A stretch of DNA of 64,000 bases from Phoronis australis (lineage: Eukaryota; Phoronida; Phoronidae). The notes under the pieces were generated by a model that did no database searches, had not been told where the DNA came from, and saw only the letters and a program-made list of their open reading frames with translations. The stretch spans positions 124,391 to 188,390 of the forward strand of contig NMRA01000274.1 of NCBI GenBank assembly GCA_002633005.1. Reading direction: 5' to 3'. This document shows positions 11,756 through 24,262 of the stretch, piece by piece. The position numbers were made by a program, and so were the translations under genes. How positions within the stretch are numbered: the stretch's first letter is position 1; each line of letters begins with the position of its first letter.

Positions 11756-12345
11756 CAGGTGTAAAACAGTGTGTCAGATGAGGCGCAAGTGGTCTCAACA
11801 CCTGTGATTTTTTAACGGCCTACAGGTGAGGTGAAGAAGCAGCCAGTTGCGTCAAGACACAGGGTTGTTCTAGGTGCAGAGCCAAGCACTTATCCTGTAC
11901 AATGTACAGGGTGAAACCAACAGAGCGAGAGCTTGTCGACCCTGTCATTTTGTTCAACACAGTACAATACACACTAAACGCCTATGACAAGGTTTAACGA
12001 CAGAAATAAAACTTTATGTCAAATGGCAATTTTGTAATTTCTCACGATCACTGCACACCTGGAGCAGGTTAATTGCCACAACATCATGTGCAGAACCATT
12101 AGGTCCAGCCCACGACAGCCGGTCCGACTATAGGCATTCCTCTGCGCCCAGATGATGTTGAAAGGACGATCTGTGCAATAAATTTCACGACGTGCCAACC
12201 GTGAAATTGGCGCATAAAATCAACTTTTCAGAATGCTTCTGAAGAGCTCATACGGCGTTGTTGCAGCTAGAAAGTTGGCAGTAACTAGTGCACCTGCCAG
12301 TACAGAGCCTGGGAAAGTTTTTTGACTGCCGGCAAAAAGCAGGTG
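11756..12345. promoter_or_regulatory. Cluster of CAGGTG/CACCTG E-boxes in intron 3
   Basis: Six exact CAGGTG/CACCTG hexamers occur in 590 bases, at 11756, 11799, 11823, 12056, 12291 and 12340, plus CAGATG at 11775 and two CAAGTG. The hexamer is a preferred site for E-proteins and also for Snail/Zeb repressors. In AT-rich DNA well under one such site is expected in this length. It may be an auto-regulatory enhancer of the gene in which it sits (inference). Confidence 0.35.
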
Positions 12346-13936
12346 TTGAGCCCATTTCAATTCATGAAGTTAATGAGGAAAGCGAATTTTAATTATTCAT
12401 ACACAAAAATTGACGCTCATTTTCTAGTCACAATTCGATGAAAAGAAACTCTGTACTACTAGAAAGAAAACTGTTTTTATAATTAATGGCAATAAGGTTT
12501 GTTAGCTCTATGAGAAACATCACAAAAACGACCCATACTCCGCAACACTGCTATAACAGGAACATTTTACAGAATTAGCACTACTTCTATGCTTCCTTTG
12601 AAGTACCTAATCGTATGTTTTCTTTAACACTCCCCCCCATCATGTTACTTAACACCTTGGAATACCTCATCAACCACAAGGAAGTCAGAGGAACCCATTT
12701 TAAACGTTACACAAACACTAACAGGGGAACACTGTTCAGAGACAAGGCGAAGGAAATCTGTGAAATTCTGGAAGGAGCAAATTAAACAAACACTTGAAGA
12801 GCCGATTTGTTGAAGTTAAATACCCTAGTGAATGGAACAGTGGCTTTGGTAAACAGCAGAGGGCACTCCGAGTACCCCACCACCGGGTGACGCCATTGTG
12901 CAGTGTTATGCAATACAACTACAACAGCGGGTCTCATCAGATTGATAAATAGATCACTTTTAATACACCAAAAATGCCTTTTAATGAAAATAGGGAAAAA
13001 CAGGAAGACCAACAAAAGTTTAAAATTCAAACTGTATAAATAAAATAACATTCTGGTTATATGATTGGAATATAACTACAGTACTTTCTAGAATCTTTTA
13101 AATAAAAAAGACCAGACATTCCTTCAGCAAAATGGTGTTATATAATGTCCTTAAATTCGTAAAATAAATATGCGTAAATAAAACAACAAAAATGGATCAC
13201 TGAAATTTTCGGATACAATAACAGAAACAGAAAAAAAAATAAAGTAAAATAAAACACTATATAAATAAAACACTATATGACAACTGACAACTGATATATG
13301 GCGTAATGACAATGATACATTGTTGCGGAAAAAAGTAAAGGATATAATTTAAGAAGTCTTTATGTTCGATCCATTAGGTTAAAAAAATGCAGAATTTTAT
13401 TCTGCTGCTACTACATTGGAGAACAAGTGCTGTCAGGTGATACCGTTGTCAAGCCAAGTAATTGCTTAAAGCGCACACAGATTTACAGTGCCAATGGAAT
13501 AGTATTCTCAGAAACCGTGTGGAAAAGAAGCTCAGCTTTGTTTCAGTGCCGTGCGGCATGTATTTAATACTTACTTATTAGCGATGGCATGTCATTTGTG
13601 TAGGGTTGCATATCCACACCATGGCCATTATAGGAGTTTGTGTTGTACATCTGAAAAACATCTCACTACAGCAATGACGTTCAAAGAAAAACACGCAGGC
13701 CCTTACAAAGAGATTTTAGGATCTGAAACCGACCTAAGAAAGACAAAATAATGGCGTCATGGTAATTCTACACTTATTTTGCACAAAAATAATTGCCAAC
13801 ATTTTATTTTTCCCGTTTTTCAAATGCTGCTTGCCTTACTGCAAATACTAGAAAACCTACAAGTTGCTTTATAGTAATACACTAAAACTTCCTAATCACT
13901 ATTTCCGAGAAGAAATTTGACGAAACAGACTTTCAA

Positions 13937-13985
13937 TTCTCGGCCATACTGTGTGCTAAATAAGTGAAGAACTACGGCAAACAAA
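13937..13985 (-). repeat. Family A right-end fragment
   Basis: GGCCATACTGTGTGCTAAAT followed by AAGTGAAGAACTAC parallels ACCATATTGTGTGCTAAGTA at 45456-45475; the upstream TTTGACGAAACAGACTTTCA also matches 45428-45448 loosely. Confidence 0.4.
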
Positions 13986-15632
13986 ACTTAAAAGACCAGT
14001 TTCCAAAAGAAAGAGCAACAAAATCAGACAATTAATTTTGTAATCTTACAAGCTTTTCACTCTGAACAAGAGATCCCACACGCCCCGTACTCAGCTAGCT
14101 CACAATCACTGTGTTCAAAGATAAAAATCCACATTAAAAAGGTTATCCTTCACTGCCTAGATCTCAAGTTTCAAAAATGTGCACAAAATATGGACCAACA
14201 CAAATGACAAACAACCGCTTCACAGCAAGCAATACATTTCAGCCCTCCCCTACTGGTGGTGGTATGCGACCTTCAGTCCGTGACGGTCCGTCAATTAGAA
14301 TTAGCAAAAGGTAAACAGAGTGACAGGTAGGGTCCAACAAGTACAACGACTGCCCAACTGCACCTGATAGTAAGACTACTTTGAAACACCTGCACCTTTC
14401 AGGTTTACAGTGCCCTTCCCATCCACAAAAACAGCAAAGCACTGTTCAACAAGGAACAGTTTATCAAGCGGAATGCAAAATTACAGGAATACGCGGTTCG
14501 ACCAGACTTAGTTGGTTTTATTCAGGTATTTTTGCCTTAAACTTCATTCGCAGTTTCAAGGCTTCTCAATAGCGATATTTCCAAACGGCGATACGACTTG
14601 CCGGACTTTCAAGTTATTTGGGGACAACATGGCACAGGTTTGTGGAATTAATTCGAGGCATTCCATTTTCAGCATTGCTGATGTTTTTCAAATACATCGA
14701 TATGAGGTTGTCGGCTCGTAAACATCCGGTGACATGAAGGACAACTTGGTGCTGCATAAACAGTTTGACGGAAAACAACGCTGGCCACTTGCGTGTACCA
14801 GAACTGGAAGCACAAGGTCACTATACCTTAAACTTGCTGGTAGGAGGAGTATAACAAAGCAATGGTCGGAAAAGAAATAAAATATTGAAAGCAAGCCTAA
14901 AAATGCATCTAATAAATACATGTATTAGCAAATCTTTGGCACAAAAGATTCTGACACCACTGAATCACGCTGAAGTTAAATCTAGCGGACTAAAACGCAA
15001 ATTATAAATCGCTGTATACATAGACGCGATGCCACCAGATGTTTTCGAGTAGACTACCATCCCGCAAGTCACTTGAAGAACAACCTCAACATCGCAGATG
15101 AAATCGCCCAAATTCCGTTCAATTTTGAAATACCTCTGAACATGGCAGTAAACAACTTCCATGCAAGTATATAAAGTCATACTTAGTTTTCATATAAAAA
15201 ATAAGTAATTAGATAGCAGTCTTTGCATAAGCATCAACACAATTAACTAATAACAAGTCAATCATACTTGACTACAAACATGTTTTTATGAGAATGGTAA
15301 ACTGAAACCTGGCATACAAAACAGCAAATGAGGAATTCAATTTTGTGAAATTTCCCAACAATGGTCTCCATTGTTGGCGTTCACTTGTACAAAACAATTG
15401 AAGCGAGAAGTGTTATTTTTACAATTCACAACCAGGTAACCAGCTTTTAAAAATAAACAAGAATTCTGGCATTTTCGGTGCGAAACAACACAAGACTTTT
15501 CCCAGTCCACTTCCACATTGAGAAGAACATAAGTCTCTCAGCAGGCTGTCCGCTAGGTGGCGCCTGAACAACTTGAAGCAGGTGGGAAACGTACAGAGGT
15601 TACTGGTCAGTAATGCAACGAGCAACACTTAC

Positions 15633-15703
15633 CACCCTTGGGTCTCCTGCCCTGGGGTCATAATTCCAGTGTGTCCCTTGCGGGCCCTGGCCACTGTCGA
15701 CGG
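15633..15703 (-). CDS. TCF4/TCF12: E-protein, coding exon 3 (Gly/Pro-rich linker)
   Basis: Seen: acceptor gtgtttgtgttacag and donor GTG|gtaagt flank 71 bases. With the single G carried from exon 2 the frame is open for 24 codons and includes SGQGPQGTHWNYDPRAGD, similar in composition and order to the SGSWG...SPSRNYGDG stretch that follows AD1 in vertebrates. It leaves in phase 0. Another open frame runs through this exon and extends into the upstream intron, but splicing it onward would create a stop at the next junction, so I reject it. The segment is expected to be disordered and links AD1 to later activation regions. Similarity is weaker than for exons 1 and 2; the support comes mainly from splice sites and frame continuity. 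Confidence 0.75.
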
Positions 15704-18212
15704 CTGTAACACAAACACAAGAAATGAATGGACAACGACCAATCCACACAAGGTTTTCCATATTGTTTTCCTTGAACTAGAGTCTCCAATGTCACAGCAA
15801 AGGCAAGGTTTTGGAGTTCTACACTGCACAGCTTGCTGGCGATGAAATTTCAATTTCTTATAAAACAGTCGTACAGTAGGAGGCGTTAAATTCTAATATC
15901 ACTTGCAAGTGTATACAAGGCAGCTTTTTTGACGACTTTGAGCTTTCTCACGTGTGTCAGTGAGGAAACAGTGTAACTCAAAGTTTGCCGTAAGGCGACC
16001 AGTACGGTAAATCTCAAATTTTGTCTGCAATAGTCCAAACAAATGAAATTTAGGTTTGTCAAATGACTCGAAAAATTAAGAAGAAATGTCTATTTTACCT
16101 TGGTTAGTACTGCATTTGAAAAGTAGAAAATTAGGAAAATCGGTCAATTACTTTTGTATTAAATAAGTGAAGAATTTTCTCACTCTGGGATCGTAAGAAT
16201 TATTCAGTTCATTAACAAATGAAGACGACCCTATCGTAACTTGAGGACACCACTAAATCGTAACGTTAATAAAAATTTCCTGATCCGTCGACAGTTTAAA
16301 TTCACACCACTTGTTTGTTTAACGCAAGTATTCCCGTTTCAACAAAAACAAATCAATGAACAAGCGACACCACAAAAGTCAAATTCACAGAACGAGAAAG
16401 ACCAAATCAGACAACACAAATCTTAACAATAAATGAACTTTTTTTCAAATCACACACACGCATACGTACACACCCACTCTACTGCGTTTACCCAAATCTA
16501 CGTTAAGAATTCTGAAAATAAAATATTACATAAATAAAATATTACATGTAAATATGGTTAGACGTCTTGTCATTTAATTTTCAAAAGCTACAATTTCTCC
16601 CATTTTCACCAAAATGTAGAACACAGTGTGGGCGCCATTAATTGCAAGGAATTACTAATGAGGAGCATTTTTATCCAACCTCGGGGAAAAGATAACTTCA
16701 GTGTTATCACCCGTTGTTGTCATTTTGTAGGCGCACTCACAAAAATTAAAAAATTAAACCGAGAAATTCTTGATCAAATTATGTTCACTTTGAAAAAGGA
16801 CTACAAGTCATGCCAATATAGAGAGCACAAGAGAATTACCTTATTTTAGTTTAAAAGTATTTCTGAATTTTTAAACTAAAATCAAGCCTAGCGGGCATTC
16901 TCAATGTCACTACGGTAAATTCTTTCAAAAGTTTATCAATCGTCAAAGTTACAACAAAGGTGACTGATCAACGCAGTTGTGTAGCGATTGTGCTACTTTG
17001 GATACGATTTTCTGGGTCACTCTACAGCGAATATAAACAACAAATATCCACAAAAGAGGCCATCCATGGCTGATTTATCACCCACTCTTCATTGTTCCTT
17101 CCCCTGGCCTTCAATGAAAACATCTGTTACTGTGTGTACTTAGCATTCAAATTTAGTCCAACTATCCAATTTCGTCTAAAAGGAAAAACCCTAAACAACT
17201 TGATCAGCATTGAAAAAATTACGTCCTCAGAAAAGTTGTATGAAAAAACAATTTGAAACAAATCATGTTTTCCATGAGTCAGTTTTTCCGAAAATCAAAA
17301 ATAATAATTTCCGGATTTCATTCCTTAATTTTGTAAAAAAAATCATTCATTTGGTTATACAATTTGGAACACTCAAAAGGCAGTTATAAAATGTAATGAA
17401 TTTCGGAATTATTTACGTCGAAAAAGAATTTCTCTTTCGATAAACATTACATTATATGAAATATGAAAAATTTCCACTTCCCAATAAGCACAAATCTTTA
17501 TGACCACTTCAAAACTGTGAATGTGCTTCCGAACTTTCAAGATAATAACTATCTTTTTGAGGCCTGAAATTCAACAAGTTACAGATATACACAAATTTCT
17601 AAGAGCACAACACAATTGATATCTGATTTTTAGTGGATTCCTACGGATGCGTTGTACTCCTCAACATCACCCGGCACAGCAGACAAAAAGCACTCTCTTT
17701 TTGTCCCATGCTAATAAAGTACTGGGGGTAGTTCCTGTTACTTTGCACACAAAATCAACTGCTAAAACTGCCACTTTCCATTTTTCAAAGCTTGACCACT
17801 TCGCTAAAATTAATCAAAACTTTACCAAGTGTCGTTGGATGACAACACAACTGTGCCATCAATGTAAGGGATTTAGGAGAATTTAACAAATTTCCTTTTC
17901 ACTTTTCAGCCTCTTCCCTAGGTAAACATCAGAATGTAAACATAGAATAATGTAAAAAAAAGCACTTTATAAATGTAATGCAAAAACTGTTCTTTCACAA
18001 CACGGGTGAGGGGGGTTACTCGACAGCGATTTACTTTCATCTGTTCAAATAGCAGAATTTTCCTTTGTACCTTTGTAAACAAGATAAAAAGCGAAAACAT
18101 CACTCTTCTTCTTAGAAAATTATTTCATTCCACTTTCAAGCCAAACAAAACAAAATAAGAACACTTACTACAAAGACCCGAGGCACAAGTTTAACATAAG
18201 ACAAACTTCTCT

Positions 18213-18240
18213 ACATGCACACGCGCGCGCACACACACAC
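18213..18240 (+). repeat. Short CA/CG dinucleotide repeat
   Basis: ACACGCGCGCGCACACACAC, alternating purine-pyrimidine. Confidence 0.9.
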
Positions 18241-21200
18241 CAAAATCGAACCACAAAAAGATAAGAGCACAAATCAACTTTCTCTTAATATTGAGCCAAT
18301 CTAGGTTGAACTGCTGGGGTGCTGGACTGAGCAATATGAGTGTCTACTATTTAACAAGGCTCTCCCAGATAATGAGCTCCTTTCAAACCCCAAGCTATTC
18401 AGGTCAAATGACAGCTAGGCGCCATCATGTCTAGCTTGAGTGAAGATAAAAATAACCCGAAGACACTCACAAAATCCCTGCCTAAACTATGTTTATGCTG
18501 CAAAAACACCACTGAAAAACCACATGAAATCACAGAGCACACCTTGGAGATTAAGAATATATAATGTCTATCAAAATTTGGAATGACTTTGCAGTGGAAA
18601 AGTTAGTGGAAAACTTTTCAAAAGTTTCCCTAAACTCCACCTCTAACAAGACAGGCAGGTCACATGACTAGCCATGGTGCCAGAATGTCTGTGCCAGAGA
18701 TGAGAGGTGATTCCCTTCAACAGTTGGGAGTTCCAAACACACCAACACACCCGGCTGTGGGACAACAACAACTAAGAGACAGAAATGTGAAATAAAATAA
18801 GGAAAATTCACTAACCTGGATGGTAGTAGTTGAAGTGTCTTAGAGGCCACATTTCAATGTGAAGGTGTTGATGGGTCTAGTAGTGAAGACTATGGACTAG
18901 GCCACTCTCCAGAGGGGGTGTGAGGAGAGGATTGAATAACCTGGCTGGAATTCTATTCAGGCCCAGCCAAAGGAGTGGCCAGGCCATTGAATAAGGCAGC
19001 CCCCATTGCTACATTATAACAGTGTTGGGTAGGCAGTGGGTAGAAGGAGGGGGGGGGACAGTGGATCAAAGGAAGCCTGTCAGCGGGGTGGCATTCAGCT
19101 ACCTGCAAAAGGTGGATTAAGGCTAAGGAGATTAGCCAGCAGAACAGGCCAGGTTTGGAAATCACAGCAGGGCTGCCTGTTGACAAGTGAAGATAAAAGA
19201 AACTAGACAATGGCAGCAGTGGAGGGCATGATTGAATTTAGTGTTTGCACTGGCCCTGTGAAAGCAACAAAACTGGAAGACCTTGTACACAGTGACACAG
19301 GCAGTAACACAATGGGTAGCAACCAAAAACCAACCGGCGCACAATGCCCAAAAAGCTCGTTCAAAAACGTCTATTCTGCGCCCTGCTGAACTCTCTTGAC
19401 CCCCTTTGCACCCCTATTCAATGGCTAATGGGTAGACAAAGGCGGGATGGGGTAAAATTGTCCACACGCACAGGGGTAGAGAGAATGTGGTGATTCATTC
19501 AGATGATGCTAAGTAAATAAACAGGGCAAAGTGTTGGTTGAACTCCAGCTTGGGCCTTGGAGAACCCCTAGCATCAATCGTGTAAGCGATGGAGAGCGTG
19601 GGACCTCATCTCTGCAAATCTTGGGACTGCAGTGTGGAGGTTTAACCTGGCCGATGACAAAGAAATATGTAATGCATGAGTAATTCTATGTTTAATCAGC
19701 AACTCGGCCAGATTCACATAACCCACGTAGTCAGCAGGCAGGTGTAGGAGTTCAGAACTGATGGGGACCTTCACAAACAAACGACAATCGGTTATTTCTC
19801 AAACAACACAATAGCGTCTAGCGATAGTGTTTCGGAGGCAAACATCCCAAGGGCGAGAGACCAGACCCAGGGTTATGGATTCTGTCCGATTTCACGCCTT
19901 TCCTAAATAAACCCATTACCTTGTCAGATGGACGACATTCACAATGGTTCGTCCAGAACACAATGTTATGCTAAAATTAACAAGTCAACAAGGGGCTATA
20001 TGGGCAGTCCATTCAGTTATCAAATCGTCTATCTAATGAGCCAGACTTTTGCACAATGGTTTCACTAGCAGTTTAATTATGATTAGCCAGTTAAATCACA
20101 AACAAGCTTATGAAAACTCTCATTCAAGTGTCCAGTAGAGCAACAGGCTGTGAAAACTAAACCTATTCATGAAATTGCATAACACCACCATGAAAACTCA
20201 GTACAGTGGACAACAAATCGAGCGTGTAATATTCATATTTCTGTATTCAGTGTCCATTTGCGTGCTGGTTGAAAAAACACCGCACTAAACGTGCAATCAC
20301 TTCTCTCATTCAATGTGGAAACGTTGAGGTTTTTACTAACACAGCACAAACGCCATCAGAGTGGCCGTGGAACAATGCCACTATTTACATTGCGACCACA
20401 GGGTTGTGTTCGATTCTTAGAATCAACTGGCAGCTTCATTTTCCCATGGGCCATAACTGACAAGTGTCAAGCATTCCTTATCAACAACAAGAATGACTTA
20501 ATACCTCAGTTGAAGAATTCAATAGATTTCAATTGAGGGAACAAGCAGAATTAATTAGTTCTAACACTAGCTCACAACTCTCAAAATCTACTTCCGTCAA
20601 GGAGACATGAGAATTAAACATTGACACATTACAATCAAATCAGACCAATCTCGGGGGAAAAATATTGCCAAAATTGCCTTTTCCTTTTCACAGGATTCTA
20701 ACACTGTTGAGAACGGCAGCAATTTTTCAAAATATTCCATGATGGTAACCAATGGTAACCAATGTACTAAACATAAAATGGTGAATACGCATGTCAAACC
20801 GTAATTTGAAATGAAAAAACAAATTAACTTGAAATACTTTAAGTATTTAATACAATAATTTTCAGCACTTTGCCCATTTCCACAGAACATTAATGCAGCA
20901 AAAATGAACCCAGTGCTTTCAGTAAACAAAACTTTCAAGGAAATCTACACCACAACCTATTACCGTGGCCCAAGGCCAATGTTAAACTTAAACTGGAGCT
21001 AGCCACAAGCAGCTGAAGAATTTCTACTACAGGTCAACTGCATAAAGCCCAGTCATTAACAAAATGTTTGGAAAACTGTGTGAACAATGTCCAGGTACTC
21101 AGATCAAACAGCCTCACAGTGGATTGATAAGGTGAAAACAATTCAGTCCACGCATTTGTTTCTCTACTGCCACAAAGACCAAGAATGTTCCCTGGAGTAC

Positions 21201-22105
21201 TGGTTATTAATCACGGCCCATCACGATGAGAGATACTTGAATGAAGACACAAAAACATGGATGAGAGATGCAGTCACCTGCGAGGTGAACATGTGAAGGT
21301 GTGAAACTATGCCCACCTCAATGTGAGCGGAAGTAGCGATTGTTTTGTGACACATTCCGCCGAGAACGGGGGTGTAAGTATAATGTTGTTACACCTCGCT
21401 TGGCTGCCCAGAGTAAATAAACACTCGGACAATGTGTGCTTGAACACAAAAAACAAATCGGGCGGTAAACCTTTTGAAAATTTGACTCGCTATAGAGAGA
21501 TCCTATTATGAACGACTATTTTCACAAAACAAATGGCGGTTTGTTCTCAAAAAGAGAGTTTACACAAATCACAGAACCTAGTAGTTGAAATACGAATAAC
21601 GGAAACAGTAAATATCAACAATTAACATGGAAATGTGATAAATCAGCGCTACAGACAAATACTTCAAACGCAAGCTGAAGATGTCCGTGGGCCCACTCAC
21701 AATCTCACAAACACAGAGGGACATCATCAACGTAATTCTAAACTTTAATATTCCATTTTAGTTTTGGCATTTTTCGCTTTTGGGACACGCAAGCATACAA
21801 GCGCCCATTGGATCTGCCTGGAAGAAAGATTTGCTTTTTTCCACATCTATTTACTTTGGTTTATAGGCAGAAATGTCAAATTTCGCAAAAAAGTCATGCA
21901 AATCATAAGTCACTTCTGTTTCAACGACAGGTTGTTATGCATAAGTTAACCATCAATAAATCTCAAATAATTTTTGAAACCTTCCAATTTTTTCAATTGA
22001 AATAAGTTCCTACCAGAAATATAAACGAATATAACGCATAAGACTTTGGAATAAGCAAGTCCAAACTAAAGAAAAATAGGAAAACAAAGCAAGGGAACAA
22101 ATCAC

Positions 22106-22113
22106 CACACGCA

Positions 22114-22153
<40 letters not shown>
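22106..22153 (+). repeat. (CA)n microsatellite
   Basis: CA dinucleotide run, pure from about 22119 to 22153, imperfect before that. Confidence 0.97.
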
Positions 22154-22155
<2 letters not shown>

Positions 22156-23574
22156 TGCACACAAAATCTCAAATAAGTCGCCCTAAGACTTCAAGACGTA
22201 TAGGTGCTGATATAAAATTACCCAAGGACCGAAATTCAAAACAAACAGCAGTATCTCGACCAAACTCCACTACAGCCACGATAACGCACACACTGACACT
22301 TTGATTATGAATGAGGCAACACAAGTGCGTCATGTTATCAAGAAAAGTAGGGGGGAGATTTGTAATTCCCCACGACATGGACAAATATGGTTTAAAAAAC
22401 ACATGTTCATATGTTATTACTAACTCACTTAAGGCTATTATCAAAAAATATTACAACCAGCACAGCTACTGAAAACTTCCCATTTCAAAACGCTGTACAG
22501 AGACATCACACTTTTACATAAGAGCATTCTACCGCAAAAGTGTCACAGAACTGACAACATAAAGTGAGGGCAACACGGCGAACAACGACAGACAAGTGAA
22601 CAAGTCACCACCACTCTTTTAAGAACACTTCTTCTCTTTTGCTTGATGATGTTTTCGTGTAAGAGTGAAATGTTTCGCCTGTTCGTATTGTGTTTTCAAA
22701 ATATGAACTTTTCAGCAGCTTTGCTAGTTGTAAGATTTCTCATAACACTGTGGTCAAATACTAATGTAACCATAAAGGTTATAAGTAACTTTGAATAGCT
22801 ATGGTAAAAACACTTAATAAATATTTTTTCTATATTTTGAAGGCCTACTTCAACACTGTGGAACTGGACAAACCAGGGCTTGGAAAAATAAATTGAAATA
22901 CATAAAAGGCAATTTAAAACACATTTGCAGTAACGAAAATAGCACTTTGTATCCCGTTTCGGCGGCACGTAGAAAATCGCACTCAGGTGGTCAGGCCTAG
23001 CAGTAGCACTAGCAGCCAACGGCAACGAGCGTGCATGCGGGATCAAACAAAAATCACTCACATCCCACGATTCAAATCCAATGAATAACCGGTTACGGTT
23101 GAATTTCCTTTCAGGAACCATCGTTATTTCTAGTGTTTCAGCGTTTTCAATCGGTCCTCTGACTCAGACTTAGTCCAAGGCGACTCGGCCACGCACTCAG
23201 TAACTGTTCCTCTCTCGAAGTTTACAGAGCACAAACCTTGATTTGTGAAGACAATGACCATTTCTTTTATCTACTTTTTCCACAAAATATTGAGTCTACT
23301 CCACGCTCCACGCATTTTTGACCGCAGAATCGCACTATTTGTAACCGCAATTTTATACCAAATGCAGACGCCATTGATGAACCACGCTATCCCAGGCACA
23401 GGCACTTGAATTTATCTGTTGCTCGATTGCCACTGACGTCACTCATTACTAAGAAAACATGTTTCTTATATATGGTTACAAGTCATCGGCAAAGTCGAGC
23501 GCCTGTGATCCGCAATTACAATTTTCGTTCCTCCGAAACATAAAGAGCAGTTTCCGCTTTTCGAGACGTCAGCA

Positions 23575-23700
23575 ACGCCGCGGTGAGAAACCAAGTTACC
23601 GCAATAATTTTATGGCAAATCCGATTTTTCCGCGGAAATATAACAAAAATACGCGGATCGAATAAATGAAAAAAGCGGAAATCCGCGTTTCCGCGGACAA
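23575..23700. repeat. CCGCGG-rich palindromic patch
   Basis: Recurring TTTTTCCGCGGAAATAT, ACGCGGATCG, GCGGAAATCCGCG and TTTCCGCGGAC motifs form overlapping inverted repeats in otherwise AT-rich intron DNA. Looks like a degraded interspersed repeat or a multimerised site; unclassified. Confidence 0.4.
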
Positions 23701-23989
23701 GTCCAATTCCTTGACAAACTTTCACACACTGGAATACAGTGCAAACAACAGAAGCGATGATATGTAATTTCTCTATTACGGTAAAATCTAACCAATTACG
23801 AACAAAAATTATTACCAAGGGCTTTTATCATAGTTATGAACCCTTATAACTTTTTATGCTATAGTCTGTTTGTAGCTACAGTGCAGAATTTGGATATGGC
23901 AAAGTAACATTCTGGTGCTCTGTGTCATTTATGAAAAAAGAGAAAATAGAAATTAGCCTGTCCATAATCACTTAGTAAAAATTTTCCAA

Positions 23990-24090
23990 TTTGGGACAGT
24001 GAAAAATCAACATTTTACTCAAGGTCAGAGCTTGTCCCAAATACTAGAAACAGCCAATATTGGCTGTCCCAAATTCAAAAATCACAAAGA
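23990..24090 (-). repeat. Family B repeat copy 3, inverted
   Basis: The reverse complement reads GAATTTGGGACAGCCAATAT, then GTTTCTAGTATTTGGGACAAG and CTCTGACCTTGAGTAAAA, parallel to copy 2. Adjacent GGGACAG motifs at both ends suggest an inverted-repeat structure. Confidence 0.5.
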
Positions 24091-24227
24091 TTGAAAACAC
24101 GGTGTCTGAAATTTGATTAACATGAAGAACGACATCACGCTCGTCTCTAACTACAGAATGAAGAAAATTCAATTTTTGTGAAAGTTGACATGTCAAATTC
24201 TACAGACTGTCCCAAATTAGCAAACTT

Positions 24228-24262
24228 TTACCATATTGTGTCCTAAATTGGTGATGCTCTAC
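24228..24262 (-). repeat. Family A core, inverted
   Basis: The reverse complement reads CCAATTTAGGACACAATATG, the family core, adjacent to family B material in the same segment. Confidence 0.4.

Larger units (their letters stand above)
11134..15632 (-). other. Intron 3 of the E-protein gene
   Basis: Holds the E-box cluster at 11756-12345 and one end of a family A repeat (about 13937-13985). I see no other coding exon, although a very small one could be missed. Confidence 0.55.

Noticed and set aside
15629-15853. 74-codon minus-strand frame overlapping E-protein exon 3
   Set aside because: It runs through the intron acceptor and, spliced onward from exon 3, would give an immediate stop; the other frame continues the E-protein.
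22696-23121. 141-codon minus-strand frame as a protein-coding gene
   Set aside because: Only the first 20 codons up to a donor are of interest; the rest reads through AT-rich DNA with no motif.
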